Made by a program: the position numbers and the translations under genes
From: Brevipalpus yothersi
Taxonomy: Eukaryota > Arthropoda > Arachnida > Trombidiformes > Tenuipalpidae
Assembly (NCBI GenBank): GCA_003956705.1
Contig: QZCP01000249.1
Coordinates: forward strand, 1-64,000
Reading direction: 5' to 3'
Length of the DNA stretch: 64,000 nucleotides
Shown here: positions 39,591 through 54,039 of the stretch, piece by piece
Numbering within the stretch: position 1 is the stretch's first letter
Layout: each line of letters starts with the position of its first letter
Notes under the pieces: model-generated
Database searches by the model: none
The model's input: the letters and a program-made list of their open reading frames with translations, nothing else
What the model was told of the DNA's origin: nothing

Positions 39591-40241
39591 ACATTTTTTT
39601 CTGAGAAAATTCTCAGTTGATTTTATTCCGCAGCATCCACAGTGAGAAATAAAAACTTGAACTTGAAGAAAAATGCGGCTCCAATTGCGATTCTAATCTT
39701 AACCAAAGAACATGAATTAATTTTCGTTTTTTTTGTTTCTTTTTTTCAACTGATTAGAGATCACATTCAAAATACTGTAAAGTGATGAAGAAAAAATGTT
39801 GAGAATGGGAGAATTCCCTAATCATTACAGGGCATGATGTGGTGAGAGAGAGGGAAGAGAGAAAGAGACCGAAAAAAACTGTCACATTCACCCTGAATAT
39901 GTGCATCTAATTTGTTCACATTATATTGAATTTTTTTCTTCACTCCAATGAGAATGATCTTACTAATTTTTTCACTCATTCATTCATCCAAGAGTAAGCC
40001 AAAAATGCATAGATTGCATAGAGATCAGACCAAGTGTCAAGTCAAAATCATGAAGATAGGATTTGCTGGATTACCAGAACGATGTGTGATGGAGAGAAGA
40101 TGTACCGAAAAAGAGAGAGAGAGATAGTCAAGCGGATAAGATCAAAATACAGCCAGTAAACTCGATGATATATATCTGGATATAAAGATTTCGGCAAATG
40201 AATTTATGGCCCGCATAACAAGCCAGTGAGGAGAAGGAGGG

Positions 40242-40246
<5 letters not shown>

Positions 40247-40275
<29 letters not shown>
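40247..40275. repeat. (AG)n microsatellite, 29 bp
   Basis: A pure AG run. Confidence 0.96.
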
Positions 40276-40278
<3 letters not shown>

Positions 40279-40502
40279 AAATAAAAATAAGAAAAAAAGA
40301 TGGAAGGAGGCTGGATCAGAATTCAGTATGATAGAAAGGATGAAACAGACCAGATTCAGAGAGATGATGAAGAGAGAGAGAGCTTCTCGCTTGATGAGGA
40401 GTCGCTTGTTCTAAGGTTATGAAGATGATAGACTTAAGAGAGAGGGAGAGAGGGACAACACCTCAGAGGAACCATTAAAAAGGAGTAAAAATGCTACAGG
40501 GT

Positions 40503-40505
<3 letters not shown>

Positions 40506-40544
<39 letters not shown>
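40506..40544. repeat. (AG)n microsatellite, 39 bp
   Basis: A pure AG run followed directly by ATGCCATCTCATATGAGATGA, whose CATCTCATATGAGATG is a 16-bp perfect palindrome. Confidence 0.97.
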
Positions 40545-40549
<5 letters not shown>

Positions 40550-42709
40550 TCTCATATGAGATGAACATTTTGTTCTTCTCAAGTGACCGGCAAATGTGTG
40601 TATCCACATCCATGAAGCAGTACATGGAGAAGAGAAAGAAAAAAGAAGCTAAAAAGAGAGTGAAAAATGGATGAGGATGCCTCGGATGATGGGATACACT
40701 CCTATGCTTTGATGGACTCGTAAAATGAGGGTTAAGAGGAAAAAAAATCATCACCAGAGGATGGCGTGATTATAATTCAATAAAATTTCTCTCTCTCTCT
40801 CCTCTTACATTTCAAACCCTCTTGGAAAAGGAGGAGGAAAAGGTTGGCGAAGCAAAAATTCATGTTAATCTTTTTTCAATGTTTTATTTTTGATATTCTT
40901 TGGGTTTATTTTAGTTTGTTGTGTCCAAATATTAAGCCCTGTTACCTTCACTCTCTCGCTCTCCCCATCTTCACTGATTTCCCAGCATCTTCTGCTGGCC
41001 ATCATCGTATCAATCTTGGGCGCATGCATTGCCATCCAATAATAATTTCGAATTCAAATCCGATTAAAATGTCGTGATGATGAGATGAAAGAGAGACAGA
41101 TAGAGAGAGAGGAGCAGTCAGTAGCAGTAAGTGAAATGATGGTGAAATTTTTGGAATTCGCATCATTCAAAGATGTGTGTGTACAAAAATTTGAGATGAG
41201 GACATTGAAACGCTTGGCTTGCTGAAGTGTATTGGAAAACTCTGCGGGATGACAGCAAGCCAAACATTGTTCATCCATCACGGAGAGAATGTCTTTCCAG
41301 AAGCTTGTAAAAACAGTGAGAAGAAGAACAAGAGGACACAACCTGATTGCTCACCAAATCTGAAAATGAACGAGTTTGCTGAACAAATTCCCAGCATCCG
41401 CATCACGATGCTGGTGAGAGATGGAGAGAGAGAGCGAAACATAGCCTCTCTCTCCTTAGGAGAGCGAAGACAGAATGGTTTGCAATCTAAACATTATCTG
41501 AGCACCCAAAGGATTGCAATCCAACTATTCTCTCATCTTGGAGCCCATGTAAGGACCATAGTTTCCCAACTTATACACATACACACACACACAAGGATTC
41601 CAGAAAGTCAAATCAGACAAAAGTGAACCTGTTCCCTATTGGAATGGAGGCAAGTCCATGAAATGATCTGAGGTTGAATCCACTCTTGCTTCTTCTTCTT
41701 CTTGAATGCTTTTGTGATTCTTGATATTCCCTCATCTCTCTCTTTCTCTCTCTTCGCTCAGCTTCCAACTTCTTCTCGCTCAACATTTCCCATGGATTGA
41801 GCCACCGGCTTTTTTCTCGGATCATGAAATACGCTCTGCCTAATTGTATTTCTCTGTTTAATTATGTGCTTGCTCATTGCTCATTACTGTCAATCAGAAT
41901 GCCATTGTTTTATCGATTTTCTTTTATCATCTTTCTCTCTCTCTCTCTCTTTCTCTATTCCCTTTGAATCTCTCCCTCAGCCTCCATCTCTCTCTCTCCG
42001 CGTATTTTTCGGTGAACTTTTTCCTGTCATCTCACATCCAGTCCAAGCATCTTTGAGCTGAACCAACTTTTATTTGCTATCTCTTTCCCTGGCTGCTACT
42101 TGTTCTTATTCTCTTTCTCTCTTCCACCTCATTGAGATGAGAGAAAGATGAGTATCATCATTCATGACTCGACATCCAGCCATCAAGAATCTACATCAAA
42201 AGAGACCGAGAGAGATGAAGCGAGATTCATTCACTTACACTCTTGAGCCATGTAGAAATATATAAGAAAGAATCTATCAACGAAAAGAAAAGGCAAATCA
42301 CACCAGCCAAAATCTCTATCAATTGTGTATTTGCTCTTCTTGAAAAAGAAATTCTTTCTTCTATTTTCCCGCGCTTAGCATTTGAATCATTCTTCACATC
42401 TTGTTGACTCTGGATACTAGCTCATCCATTCAGTGGCAGAAGGATCTAGAGAAAGAATCCAGAGAGAAGATTTCTTCCAAGTACAAATGACATGTCTTGG
42501 CTGGCCAAATTGCTCTGTCTTGAGTCAATTTTATTTCAATTTCACTGTCTTGTATATGTGTCTTTCACTGCTACCCATAATGTAAGCTTGCTGGAGGAAA
42601 AAAATTTTCTCTCTTTTTCTTCACGCCTCTTTTACTTTAAACTTTTTTGCCCCTCAAATTCACTTGTGGGTGGAAAAAAATCGTATGCCCCACATAGAGA
42701 CGGTAGATA

Positions 42710-42712
<3 letters not shown>
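40545..42712. other. non-coding stretch, no gene seen
   Basis: A plus frame of 135 codons (41219-41626) has mixed composition and no recognisable domain. The remainder is pyrimidine- and AT-rich. Confidence 0.55.

Positions 42713-42784
<72 letters not shown>
42713..42784. repeat. (AG)36 microsatellite
   Basis: A pure 72-bp AG run and the purine arm of the largest opposing pair in the window. Confidence 0.98.
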
Positions 42785-42787
<3 letters not shown>

Positions 42788-43267
42788 TCGAAATTTTAGT
42801 CTTGATTACGGCGTAATGGCACTGATCAAGCACCATGTCATGAGGTGTATCTATCTAATCAAAATTGCCTGGTACCTTTTTGTATGGGCTTTCGCAGAGC
42901 ATATCTTTCTTACACTCTTTAGGATGCAACAACTTTCCGACACATTCATGAACGCATCTAGATCATAATCATCATGATATCACTTTCCAATGCTTCTATT
43001 AATATTTGATGGTTATGTCTACTCGTGCCTATGAAAGAAGAAAAAATTGATTTCACATTTGAATTTTGATAAAAATTTCTCACCATAAACGCAATTCAAG
43101 TACATTTACTTAGGTCGAATGAGAAACTGAAAATCAAAAAAGTATTCCTTCATCATATGGTAGACAAGTTTTGGTAATGATCTAAATTTTTGTAATGTTT
43201 TGCATTTTTCTGAGAAAATATTCCACACATAGTCCTATGAAGTATATGGGCTTAAGAGTGATCACTT

Positions 43268-43270
<3 letters not shown>

Positions 43271-43343
<73 letters not shown>
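43271..43343. repeat. (TC)n microsatellite, 73 bp
   Basis: A pure TC run and partner of 42713-42784, with a 486-bp spacer. Confidence 0.98.
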
Positions 43344-43345
<2 letters not shown>

Positions 43346-43693
43346 AGAAATGTCTAATTTGGGCTTCACATGAGATTGATGGTGAACTCATAGTTGCTCG
43401 AAAAATGATCCATCTAATGGACTCTCTCTCTTTCCACTGTTTAAAGTCTAAACCCACCGGCATCAAGTATGTTGATCAATGGCCTAAACTCTGAATGATT
43501 CCACTCATCTCTTCCATACTCTGGATATTCCACTGGTTCTCTCTTACCATCTCTCCCTTTCTCCATGAACTTCTCCATGTTGCATGATGTGTTCACAGTA
43601 ATGGATAGTTTCCATGTAAGTTACTGGAGTATTGTTTGTAACTGCTAACAAACCCCTAAGTGGACTATCTCATCTATCAATTACACAAGACAA

Positions 43694-43718
43694 AATACAG
43701 GTTAAAATTGCCTGTATT
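43694..43718. other. 8-bp hairpin with 9-nt loop
   Basis: AATACAGG (43694-43701) pairs with CCTGTATT (43711-43718). It is too short for a microRNA precursor. Confidence 0.8.
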
Positions 43719-44127
43719 CATGTAAAATTAACGCCTGCACCATATACTCATATATCCAGGTAAGCTAAGATTATTGCCGAGGAGGAAAAGTAAGAGGAAG
43801 AAGGAGAAGAGAGAAAAGAGAAGAAAAAAACTTCCACAAGCCATCAACCACCGGAATTACCTTTCCCAATGGCCAGTGATGGCCTCTGGTCAAAAACTAA
43901 TCTCAAGCCAATGATTCTGAAAGAGAGAGAAAGATGATGATCACAGGAAGCAAGTTAGCCAAGAGAGTGATTGAAAAAAATTTTTCTTCTCCTTAATTTG
44001 TATTTTTATCTTCTCTTCTCTTTGATGGACCTCCATGGATGAATAGTTTTGGGCTCTTTCCCTCTCATCAATGATGATGCATCTTCAATTTTAATTTACA
44101 CACACAATTTTTCGTTACAACGAAATT

Positions 44128-44133
<6 letters not shown>

Positions 44134-44171
<38 letters not shown>
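44134..44171. repeat. (AG)19 microsatellite
   Basis: A pure 38-bp AG run. Confidence 0.97.
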
Positions 44172-44173
<2 letters not shown>

Positions 44174-45569
44174 AGATAGAATCAAATTCAAATGGAATCA
44201 AGAGTAAGAGCATAAGGTTTCGTTGGAAAAACATGTCTTAAAGTTTGAAAAGGATAAATGAATAGGAGAAAGTGTAACTTTCCCATGTCAGAACAGGTTC
44301 TTTTTCAATCTATCGTTGATTTCCATTAGCAAATCTCATGTACACTATCTGTCTCTAACATGATGGTTGGAACTCCTTTTACTCGTGATTAATTACCTAT
44401 CGACAAAGATGAATATGGTTTTCCTTTCCTCTTCCCCGCATCACCTCCATCATCTACTTTCTTTCTCTCTTCTTCTTCTTCTTCGCTCTCATACTGCCAG
44501 CATCCCCATCAAACGTATACACACATACGCACATACACACACGTCCATGTATCCACCAGCATCCCTAGTCTGTCGGTTAAGTCATTCATTTTATCATGAA
44601 ACGGGGTGAGATTCATGAAATCAACTACCAATCTTGACTAAATGTTAATCAAATACATACAGTCAGCCATCCAGTAAGCTGAAAAAGGTAGAAGAGGAGT
44701 GTATTTCAAATGTTGTTGCTGCTAAACTGAATCTAACAACAATTTGGACAGCCCAAAATCAGGTGAAACAAGAGAATGATACACTTGCATTCACTCATGA
44801 ACATTCTTGAAGCGATGGGGAATCCAGATGATATAATCCATCCAAGGAGGATGAATAAGTATGAAACTGAATGTGTGTGTGCTTGTGTCAGGAAATAGAT
44901 GATAGAATTTAATGAACATCAAGACTGAGCAAACTAACAAGAAATAGGATTCACTTGTTGACTAGTGATGCCAATCTCACACTTGTGTTATAGAACTTTT
45001 TGACTTCATTTTATCACTTAACTTGCGTCCATCCTCCTCCTCCTTCTCCTCCTCCTCCCACTTTCCCCATCTTCTTCTCTCCTCTCTTTTGCACCTGAGA
45101 AATGATGGTTGAATTGTAATAGAAACGAGCCGAGAAGGTAAAGTGTGAAGAGAGGGAGAGAGAGGAAGAAGTTAACAATTAACTTCAAATCTTCATGCAA
45201 GACTTGAGATGATGCATACAAGCGATGACTACCATGGCTTGTTCATCATGACATTCTTGATGATGATGATCAGACTTGCAAGATGGAGGAGAGAGAGAAT
45301 CACTTACTTATCACAGAGAATGAAGCTGATGAAGATTGTTGTTGAAGAATCTTACTCTTACTTGAGTATATGTATGCACGAGATTCATTCACACTTTCTC
45401 TAGTGCTTGGAGCGAAATTTTTCTCTGCCAGTGATTCACAAGAATTTGATTGCATACCTTTTCTCATACCTTTCCATCAGAAAAGAAGCTCTATTGGTGT
45501 TCTGGCTTTTTTTCTCTACTCACACAAACCTTTGCTACTACTACTATTTAATCTCCACCAATAGAGAAT

Positions 45570-45574
<5 letters not shown>

Positions 45575-45604
<30 letters not shown>
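45575..45604. repeat. (AG)15 microsatellite
   Basis: A pure 30-bp AG run, 201 bp before an opposing TC run. Confidence 0.96.
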
Positions 45605-45607
<3 letters not shown>

Positions 45608-45801
45608 CCATTTTCACAGCGGCCAAAATGGTTTCAAATAATAATAACCACCACCATAATCATTTTCAGCGTCTTCTTCCAGAGAATCCAATATATATAT
45701 ATATAAACTGAGAGTAAGGTTTGGAAAAGGAAGAAGAAAAAGTAGTAGAATAAGAAGCGAAAATTATTCTTCAACCAAACAATTGTAATTGTTTTTTCCC
45801 T

Positions 45802-45805
<4 letters not shown>

Positions 45806-45844
<39 letters not shown>
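45806..45844. repeat. (TC)n microsatellite, 39 bp
   Basis: A pure TC run facing the AG run at 45575-45604. Confidence 0.97.
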
Positions 45845-45851
<7 letters not shown>

Positions 45852-46353
45852 TCATAGACCTTTGTTATTGGTATGAAGTAGTGGAAGGAAGAAAATTTTT
45901 TGGCCTCCAAAAGTTCTAATCGATGTACGCCCAGAGCTGAGTTTTTTCTTCTTCTCCATCATCTTACAAGCCTCTCTCTTTCAATATATACTGGCTCGTA
46001 ACTCAGGTCAAAACTGCCCCTTTCAGCCCAACGTTAGGCCTCAGTAAAAGAGTGACCTCAGCCTATCGTTACCACCCACCCAGACTATGGGCGGAATAAG
46101 AATAGAGAGAAAGAGAGAAAGAGAGAATGAAGCCCACACGGTAAAGCTTTTTTCTTGTTGCCGTTAGTGTTGTGATCTGTGTGTGTGTGTTCATGAGGCA
46201 AGGCAATTATTGTTATTATTACCGTATAGTGGATGCTGGCTTTCTTTAATGAACTTTGGTGTTTTATTGAAAAATTTTGATGGTAAGGAGAAAAGTGTTC
46301 AATATGATGGAAACGAATCATCTCCATCACTTGCCAGGATCATTGTTCACACA

Positions 46354-46356
<3 letters not shown>

Positions 46357-46415
<59 letters not shown>
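46357..46415. repeat. (AG)n microsatellite, 59 bp
   Basis: A pure AG run that generates Arg-Glu shadows in two plus frames and Ser-Leu on the minus strand. Confidence 0.98.
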
Positions 46416-46419
<4 letters not shown>

Positions 46420-47234
46420 TATCATCAATAGTATTGGAATTGATTCCCTTGGCTCTTTTTCCCTTCCATTCTCAATCAGCAGAGACAAGCAATAATCGGA
46501 TGATGATATACAAAAAGGAATCAAGATCATTACTCTTCTTCTTGTTCCTCTGTTTCTCTGTTAACCTCTAACATAAGCTCTTTTCCTTTATCCCACCAAT
46601 TCATCGCAATTCGATGCTTGCTTTGCATCTTCTTCATCCAGCTTCTTGCCAGAAGCTTTCCTGATACTTTTCGATTGTTCATCTTCTTCTTTTGTTTTCT
46701 GTTAGTGCATGCAGTGTCTATGTGTCTGTATATGTGTATGGAGAGAATATTCTACACTGTTTCACGAATCATCCAAAGTGTATTGAGAATTCAAAAAGGA
46801 ATACCATTCCAACAGCGAGAATTGAGCCCAAATGGCCACAGGTCTTAGCCTGTATACGATTCACTTAGTCGATAACACAGTAATCGATTTACTCATTTTG
46901 GGTGGAATTGATTTTCTATGCAAACTTTATGCACAAAATATGCTAAATAGATAGCTAAAAATTTTGTTGGATGATTTAGTGATGGGTTATATTTGATGTG
47001 CTCATTCAAGTCGAGGAAGATGTGTGTGTGTGTGTGAGGAAGGCTTTCTCAAAGGCACTTTCATAGCCACAAATACTACTCAACGAAAAAAAGTGTATGA
47101 AAGAAGAGAGAATATATATATTGAAATCATTCACTTGAAAAAAAGGAGGAGGCGAAAAGGAGGAATAAAAGTTGGAGAGAGAGTTAAATGATGCGGATGA
47201 ATATCAGTGGCCATCACGTTGGTGGTGGATATAT

Positions 47235-47236
<2 letters not shown>

Positions 47237-47297
<61 letters not shown>
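47237..47297. repeat. (AG)n microsatellite, 61 bp
   Basis: A pure AG run. Confidence 0.98.
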
Positions 47298-47301
<4 letters not shown>

Positions 47302-48506
47302 AAGTAAAAATTCTTGCTGTGGAAGAATTTTTATTTCCCTATTCTTTTCTTAACTGCTTCCTTAAAACTTATTTCAATCTCAAAGTGTTACAGTGGATGA
47401 GGAGAAAAATGGAGGCTGGATGTTGTACATTCTATTTTCATGGATTTTTCTATTCGGTAACATTCAGTGTAACCACGACACTTTGTTGATACTAAATGCA
47501 TGGGATCTCATACTGAAAAAGACTGATTTGGCCAAATGAGCGAATCGAGCAGTAGAGAAGCAAAATCAATAAAGAAATATGTATTCATAGTAAGGTTTGT
47601 GTCTAACTGACAAATATTTGTCCAAATATATGAGGTTCGTGAAGAAGAAAGGGAGAGAAAGCGATGGTGTGAGGAGCAAAAAAATATGAAATTTTCACAA
47701 AATTCAAATGAATTTGGGTGCTTTCAAGCGTGTGTCTACAGAAGTTTACATGAGTTATTGATGATGGAAAGCCATTCATCTTGGAAGAGGAGAGAGATGG
47801 AAGAAGACAATATTGATGGAGAAGAAAGAGAGGAGGAGAGGAGGAAAGAAGATGCAATTGGAAAAGTTTCATCTTCCATTTTTCCCGGGAAGAAGCTTGA
47901 TTGCCATCCTTTTCATCTGTTTTCCTCTTTCTTCTTCATTTCCTCTCGCTTCCGAGCATCTCATCGTCTTCATCTAATACTCTCTACCATAAACCAAGAG
48001 TCGACTTTATGATTTCGATTGGATAAATCTTCTAGGCTTCTTCTTGGATTCTTCTTTATTGGCCTCTTGAATTCAAGTGATTGCCTCGATTCTCTCTCTT
48101 TCTCAACAGAATATGAGAGATATAAGAGCGAGAGAAAAGCGCGCGAAAAGTATCGCTCAGATCAGATAAAGGCCTGTGTGATGCTGGTCTATGAGTGGAG
48201 AGGAAAGATGAAGTTCACTGAACAGTGAATAGGATCATGATACCATGTAAAAATGAGAAGAAATGGCTTTCTTCTCCCTCTTCTTCTTCTCATCATGCAG
48301 GTCCAGTTGAAAATGACATAGTTGAATGAAAAAGCTTTTTTTGGTTAGCCACAAGCAACTTGGCCCACTCTCGCTCTCTCTCTCTTTCTTTCTCAGCTTT
48401 TTTCGACGACCTGACTTGACTCTCAAGACCAGAATAAGCCTGTCAAACAGATCACTTGGACACTTCTATCACTTCCATCATCTTTCCTCCCTCTCATCCA
48501 TCCATC

Positions 48507-48509
<3 letters not shown>

Positions 48510-48556
<47 letters not shown>
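48510..48556. repeat. (TC)n microsatellite, 47 bp
   Basis: A pure TC run within a pyrimidine-rich stretch. Confidence 0.98.
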
Positions 48557-48559
<3 letters not shown>

Positions 48560-50089
48560 TCTCTCTCCTCTTCCGACTTATTCTCCCAAACTTTAATCTT
48601 TCATATACCTCATTCATCCGTCTGGAAGTCTTATTCTGTGTATCATTTCTATGGTACACATTCCACCCACCATAACCATCACTCCAGTCGATCGATTCCA
48701 ATGTGTAATCTCGATTATCATCCTCTTTTCTAATTCTGGTTATATCCATTTCGAAAGCTACACACAATTGGAATGTGACATATCGAACTAACGATTTTCC
48801 TCCCATTTCCCATCTCTTCCTATCTCCTATCTCTCTCTGTCCCTCTGTCTCACTTCCTTCCTGGTATGTCCGCCACCCACAGTTTTTATTTCGATGCTCT
48901 CTGCTGCTCATGATTATCTTCGCTTCTCACCCTCTCGATTGCCGACTGATATTGAGTGTCTATCAGATTATGATCAAATGTTAATGAATTATAGTGTGTA
49001 TCACTATGAACGGAAGCTAACCGTGTCCAAGTGTAGCATGAAAAACAGTGAAATTCGCTCCCCTCATTGAGCAAACTATCAAATTATCTTTCCAGTGGAC
49101 AAACTTTATTACGGCTCAATGAATATTTCGTTTGATGAATGATCGAAGTGATCATTAATGATGATATGCTATCCATTCATTTGGCTCTTTTTATTCATTT
49201 ACTATCAAACACAACCAGCAGGCGATTCCAGCACGCGCGCGTCCATTCATTTAGCATGCACATAAATGCTAAATGCAAATTAGAATTCCATTTCCCCAGC
49301 TTCATGATGATGATGGGAATAGACCTTCTTCCATCCACAGAGTTTCCGAATGAACAATGTCTCAGGCAGAGGTTCTCAACAGCTCTCCACTCCATTGAGA
49401 TTTTTAATTGGAGGTGTGCTTGATTCGATTCATGATGTATGCACGTATATACAAATCATCGATCCTCTCTTGAAATTTTTATCTAGCACAATTTGATGGA
49501 TTTTGAGCCATTCGAATGATTGCATCCTACAGTCATAGTGGAAGGGAAAAATTTGGACACCCAAAAAAGTGGCCATGAAAACAGAGAAAAAGTGATACCA
49601 ATTAGCCATCAACAGAAGATGTGCTGCTTTTTCCATCACTTCTGGATGCTGGATGATGAATATTGTGCCTTTTTTTCGCATGACCAATCATGTTCACTTT
49701 GATAGTGACTTATTTCAGCTAGATATTCAATTGCTTTTATGCGCACACTTGATGTACAAAGAGGAAGAGAAAGAGAGACGAGATAGATGAAAAAAGCTAG
49801 AAGAAAGAGGAGAAGAAATAGAAAAAGGTAAGAATGTCACTTCTTTATCCTCATCTTTTTGCAACTAACGTCAATTTTATGACAGTGTCTATTGCTGTTG
49901 CTTTTCTTACAGCTTGATAATGGTACCGCATCCAAGTTGCTCATCTTCCCATCCCAATGACAAACAATGGAGAAAATGGAGAAGAAGAAAGATCTGGCTT
50001 CAGATAAATAGGTAAACAGTTAGGGATGATGGCAAGTGTGTGGCGAAATGAGTGAAAGAGAGGAATAGAAGCATGATGAACAAGTGGAA

Positions 50090-50093
<4 letters not shown>

Positions 50094-50147
<54 letters not shown>
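50094..50147. repeat. (GA)27 microsatellite
   Basis: A pure 54-bp GA run. Confidence 0.98.
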
Positions 50148-50151
<4 letters not shown>

Positions 50152-51304
50152 AGGAGATGATAATAGGTGAAGGTAGCGAACAAGAAGATGAGATGAGGAT
50201 GTAAGAGGAGAGAAAGAGCGAAAAAAAGTCTACAACAGTGGACAGGTCAATCGAGAAGAGAAAAAGAGAGGATAAAAACACTCTTGAGGACACTTCATTA
50301 ATTGTCAGCTTTTCTTATTCTCTTTCATTCCCATTCACTTTGCTTTGCTCATCCATAAAAATTCCTCTCTCTCTCGTTCTTTCTACAGCAGATACCGCAT
50401 CGAAATACTCAGCATCATGGTCAAATGGATACTTGCCGGAAGTGGAATACCTGTATATGCCTTTTTTTGGTGGCTTTTGGAGCTTCTCCTTGGACTAACA
50501 CTTGACAAAGAGCTGACCAAGTGAAATCAAGAGATCATTCTTGGAGTCTGCGGTTGATCATCATTTGTATCGTATGTGTGCTGTGTGAGCTCATCTTGAG
50601 ATGATCCTGGGACAATAAAGTGATTCCTATAACAAGGACATATCCAAAGAATAGACTGAATAAGAGTGAAACCGAAAAAAGTGATTTATATTTTTGTTCT
50701 AGACATTGCTAATTGTTGACCTAGTTACTCTAAACATACATACATGAAGACATTGAAAGAATATTCTTGAACGAAAACACGCTCATATGAGAACAGTCAT
50801 CATCAAACCACACATACTACTTGTAATCACTTCACCAAGAATGTGAGTCAGAGCATTGAAGAAGATGCTGGAGAATGCAATTTGAATCAATGATACAAAG
50901 ATGTGAGCATACTTAACTTTCTTACTCTCTGTGCTATTTTACACCCAAAAAGAGTATTATCCGGACATGGTCAATTACATCATGTCAATGAGACTGGGAG
51001 AAAGAAAAAGAGTGAATGAAATGTGAACGATGCATAGTCTAGTCTAGTATTTGTGTGTGTGTGAAAGGTTGATGATGGTTACAGAGAGAAAGAAAAAGGT
51101 TACTTGTACATTCTCTCTCTCTCTCTTTCTTTTATGTGTGTATATCTATGTTCACCACACAACAAACCACTGTTGCAAGTGAATTAAGGGGAACAAAATA
51201 GAGTGACAATGAGCGATAGTAATTGTGAGTCCACTTTTTCGCCTAAATCAGCGGAAACTATCAGCTTGCAGCTTGCAGAATACCATAGAGATGAAGAGAG
51301 AGAA

Positions 51305-51306
<2 letters not shown>

Positions 51307-51377
<71 letters not shown>
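51307..51377. repeat. (AG)n microsatellite, 71 bp
   Basis: A pure AG run. Confidence 0.98.
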
Positions 51378-51382
<5 letters not shown>

Positions 51383-53362
51383 CTAACTGAAAGCTTGTTC
51401 TGTTAGAGTATTCTTTTGTACTTATTTTGGCATCCTTTTCTCTTCATCTTTCGATTTTTCCCTTCTTTCTCTCTTCCACTTTCACTTTCTCTGTCTCAGG
51501 ACGATAATGATCATCACTACCAAAATGCCAAGCTTGAAGAGCATGTAAAGGATGATAATGTCACTTTTCTGAGTGAAAAGAATAAGAGAGAAAGCAAGAG
51601 AAAGAGAAAGAGAGAGGGAATCCTAAAGATTCTTGCTCCATCTTATTTTTCGATGCTCTACAATGTCGGCTGGGAATAAAGTCAGCAAGCGAAGGGATCA
51701 GATCCCAATGTGATCATGTTTCTCGAACACACAAACTTTATCTCTTCTATTTCTCTTCCATTTTGTGTCTTCTTCTTCTTTGCCCTTCTTCTCACGGTTC
51801 TTTTCTCTGTTCAAACGACAAAGTAGCCTCTTTGTTTTAGGTCCAATTCTTGATCGTATCACTTACAAACGATCGCACCGATTTCTCTTACGAATCAGAG
51901 CGTCAAAGTATGCTCATGGAATGCAATGGATATAAGAACGACAGTAACAATCTTTCTTTCCACTGACAAACATACTCACGAAAAGAGAGAGAGAGAAAGT
52001 AAGGATTTAGAGAGTGAAAGTGAACACACACATAGGAACAGAGAGAGAGAAGACATGAGAGCAGAGATGTATCATGAGATGAGGAGGCAAGATCGTCAAG
52101 TGGGAGGCTGTATGTATGGGAATGATTGTGTGTGTATCTCGTGAATGATGGCAAGCAGATTCACCATTGAACCATGGCCTCTTGCTGTGAATTGGAAATT
52201 CTTACTGGCTCTCTCTCTCTCTTACTTCATCCTATTTTTGCTACTTTATAAGAGAGAGAAGATCAGCTTGAGGGGTTTCCATAGTAGAAAGTATATCTTG
52301 TGTTCATGTGAATCCCTCTTTTCCGATCGTATTTCTATTGTCAAAAATTTTACACCATTACTAAATGCGATGGAGAGAGAAAGAGAGAGAGAGAGAGAAT
52401 CATCCATCTGATTCAACATGATGCTTTCTCTTGCTGCGGGAAAAAAAGTTCAACATTTACATTTGATATCGATTTCCTGATAGCCGATGCAAGATTCTCT
52501 CTATCTATGTATAGTCTTGATTCCATTTTCATGGAAGTATTCTATTCTGCTTTTATTTTGAGCCCATAAGTGGACTGAGAAATGATGATCTGTGGAGCCT
52601 AAGTAAGCCGCAAGCAGATTATTTTCCCTTGTTTCCATTCCATTCAGCATCCTGGATCTTTGGATTTTGAGAGAGAGAGAATCATCTCTCCCTCTTCCAC
52701 AGTATTTTTCATTGGAAAACCTCACGTATTAATGTGTCCATGCAAAGATGGGAAAAAAGGAAACCTAAATCTTTTGCAATCAAATCGGATTAGTGGACAT
52801 TGTCAAACAAGAGAGCAGATTTACACATCACCATGTGTGAATTAAGTCTCTCAATTCTCCACCGATATATACATGTACATGCATACACATAGCGATGAGT
52901 CGCTGTGTGATTAAAGTACACAAAAGTTCATTCTCGCGGCTATCAATTTCAATTTTTCTCTCTCTCTCCCTGAAATCCAATTCACCGTAAATTTCATGGA
53001 AAATCGGAAGCCAATGGAATTAAAAACCACCACAATATATATAATATATATTCTAGAGGCTATACATCGACAGTAGCAGCTTTGTTTCCTGACTTGTATT
53101 GATGATCATCCTACAGGATTGATACAAAAGCTCAAGTGCGTATATCATACTGGAATATCAGGGGCTATCGAAAGAAAAACCGTTGATAAATTGATCTTTT
53201 GACTTGTTTTCTAACTTAAAAAAAAGGAACCGTTACTTTGTATTACTTTCAATTCTGTCAGCAAATCGAGAGAAAATGAAAATCCACTTCTCCACAGTTT
53301 TGTGAGAAAAAAGTTTTCATCATCCATAGCTGTTAAATTTTCTCTGTTATCCATCCTCAAGG

Positions 53363-53364
<2 letters not shown>

Positions 53365-53418
<54 letters not shown>
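53365..53418. repeat. (CT)27 microsatellite
   Basis: A pure 54-bp CT run, inverted relative to the AG run about 2 kb upstream. Confidence 0.98.
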
Positions 53419-53421
<3 letters not shown>

Positions 53422-54016
53422 TGCAACTTTTTTTCCGGCTCATCTGTAAACTACCATACAATCAATGGAAGCATGAGATGTTGGAATTCAAAGAATGTCA
53501 TGGTCCAATTGGTGGAACACAGTTTCCAGATTCTTTTTCCAAATAGTATACATACACACACTTGTTTACTACACGTTAAGCTTTTTTTTTCGTTACTCTT
53601 GACTGTGTTCTCTGTACACTACCATTTCCGCATCCTATTAAACACATGAGCATTATGTTAATTAACATTCGATGAACCTTTGATGAACAATTGGACTTCC
53701 TTCTTTTTTCTCTCTCCTTCTTATCTGACATATACGATCGACCATTGATTTGGTTGACATCAACAACCCCAAACTTAGTGATGCAAACGAGGACAAAGTG
53801 ACTGAAACAAACAGTGTTCAATCCTGTTGATCTATCTTCCAAGAGGAATCAGACAAGAGAGAGGGAGAGAGAGAGAGATGCCAAAAGTAGATCAGATTTA
53901 TCTGGCTAATTGCATGCAATCCCTTGATAGACATGCACGCAATATGCCTTTCTCACACACAATGCAATAATCATCATTTAATATAGCTTATTTTGAGGGC
54001 AAAGAACCACTTTACA

Positions 54017-54039
54017 CGATTGTCTGTCAACGACAATCG
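54017..54039. other. 8-bp hairpin with 7-nt loop
   Basis: CGATTGTC (54017-54024) pairs with GACAATCG (54032-54039). No U-run or conserved RNA motif is next to it. Confidence 0.8.

Noticed and set aside
41219..41626. 135-codon plus frame
   Set aside because: Mixed composition but no recognisable family; ends in CA-repeat-encoded His-Thr residues.
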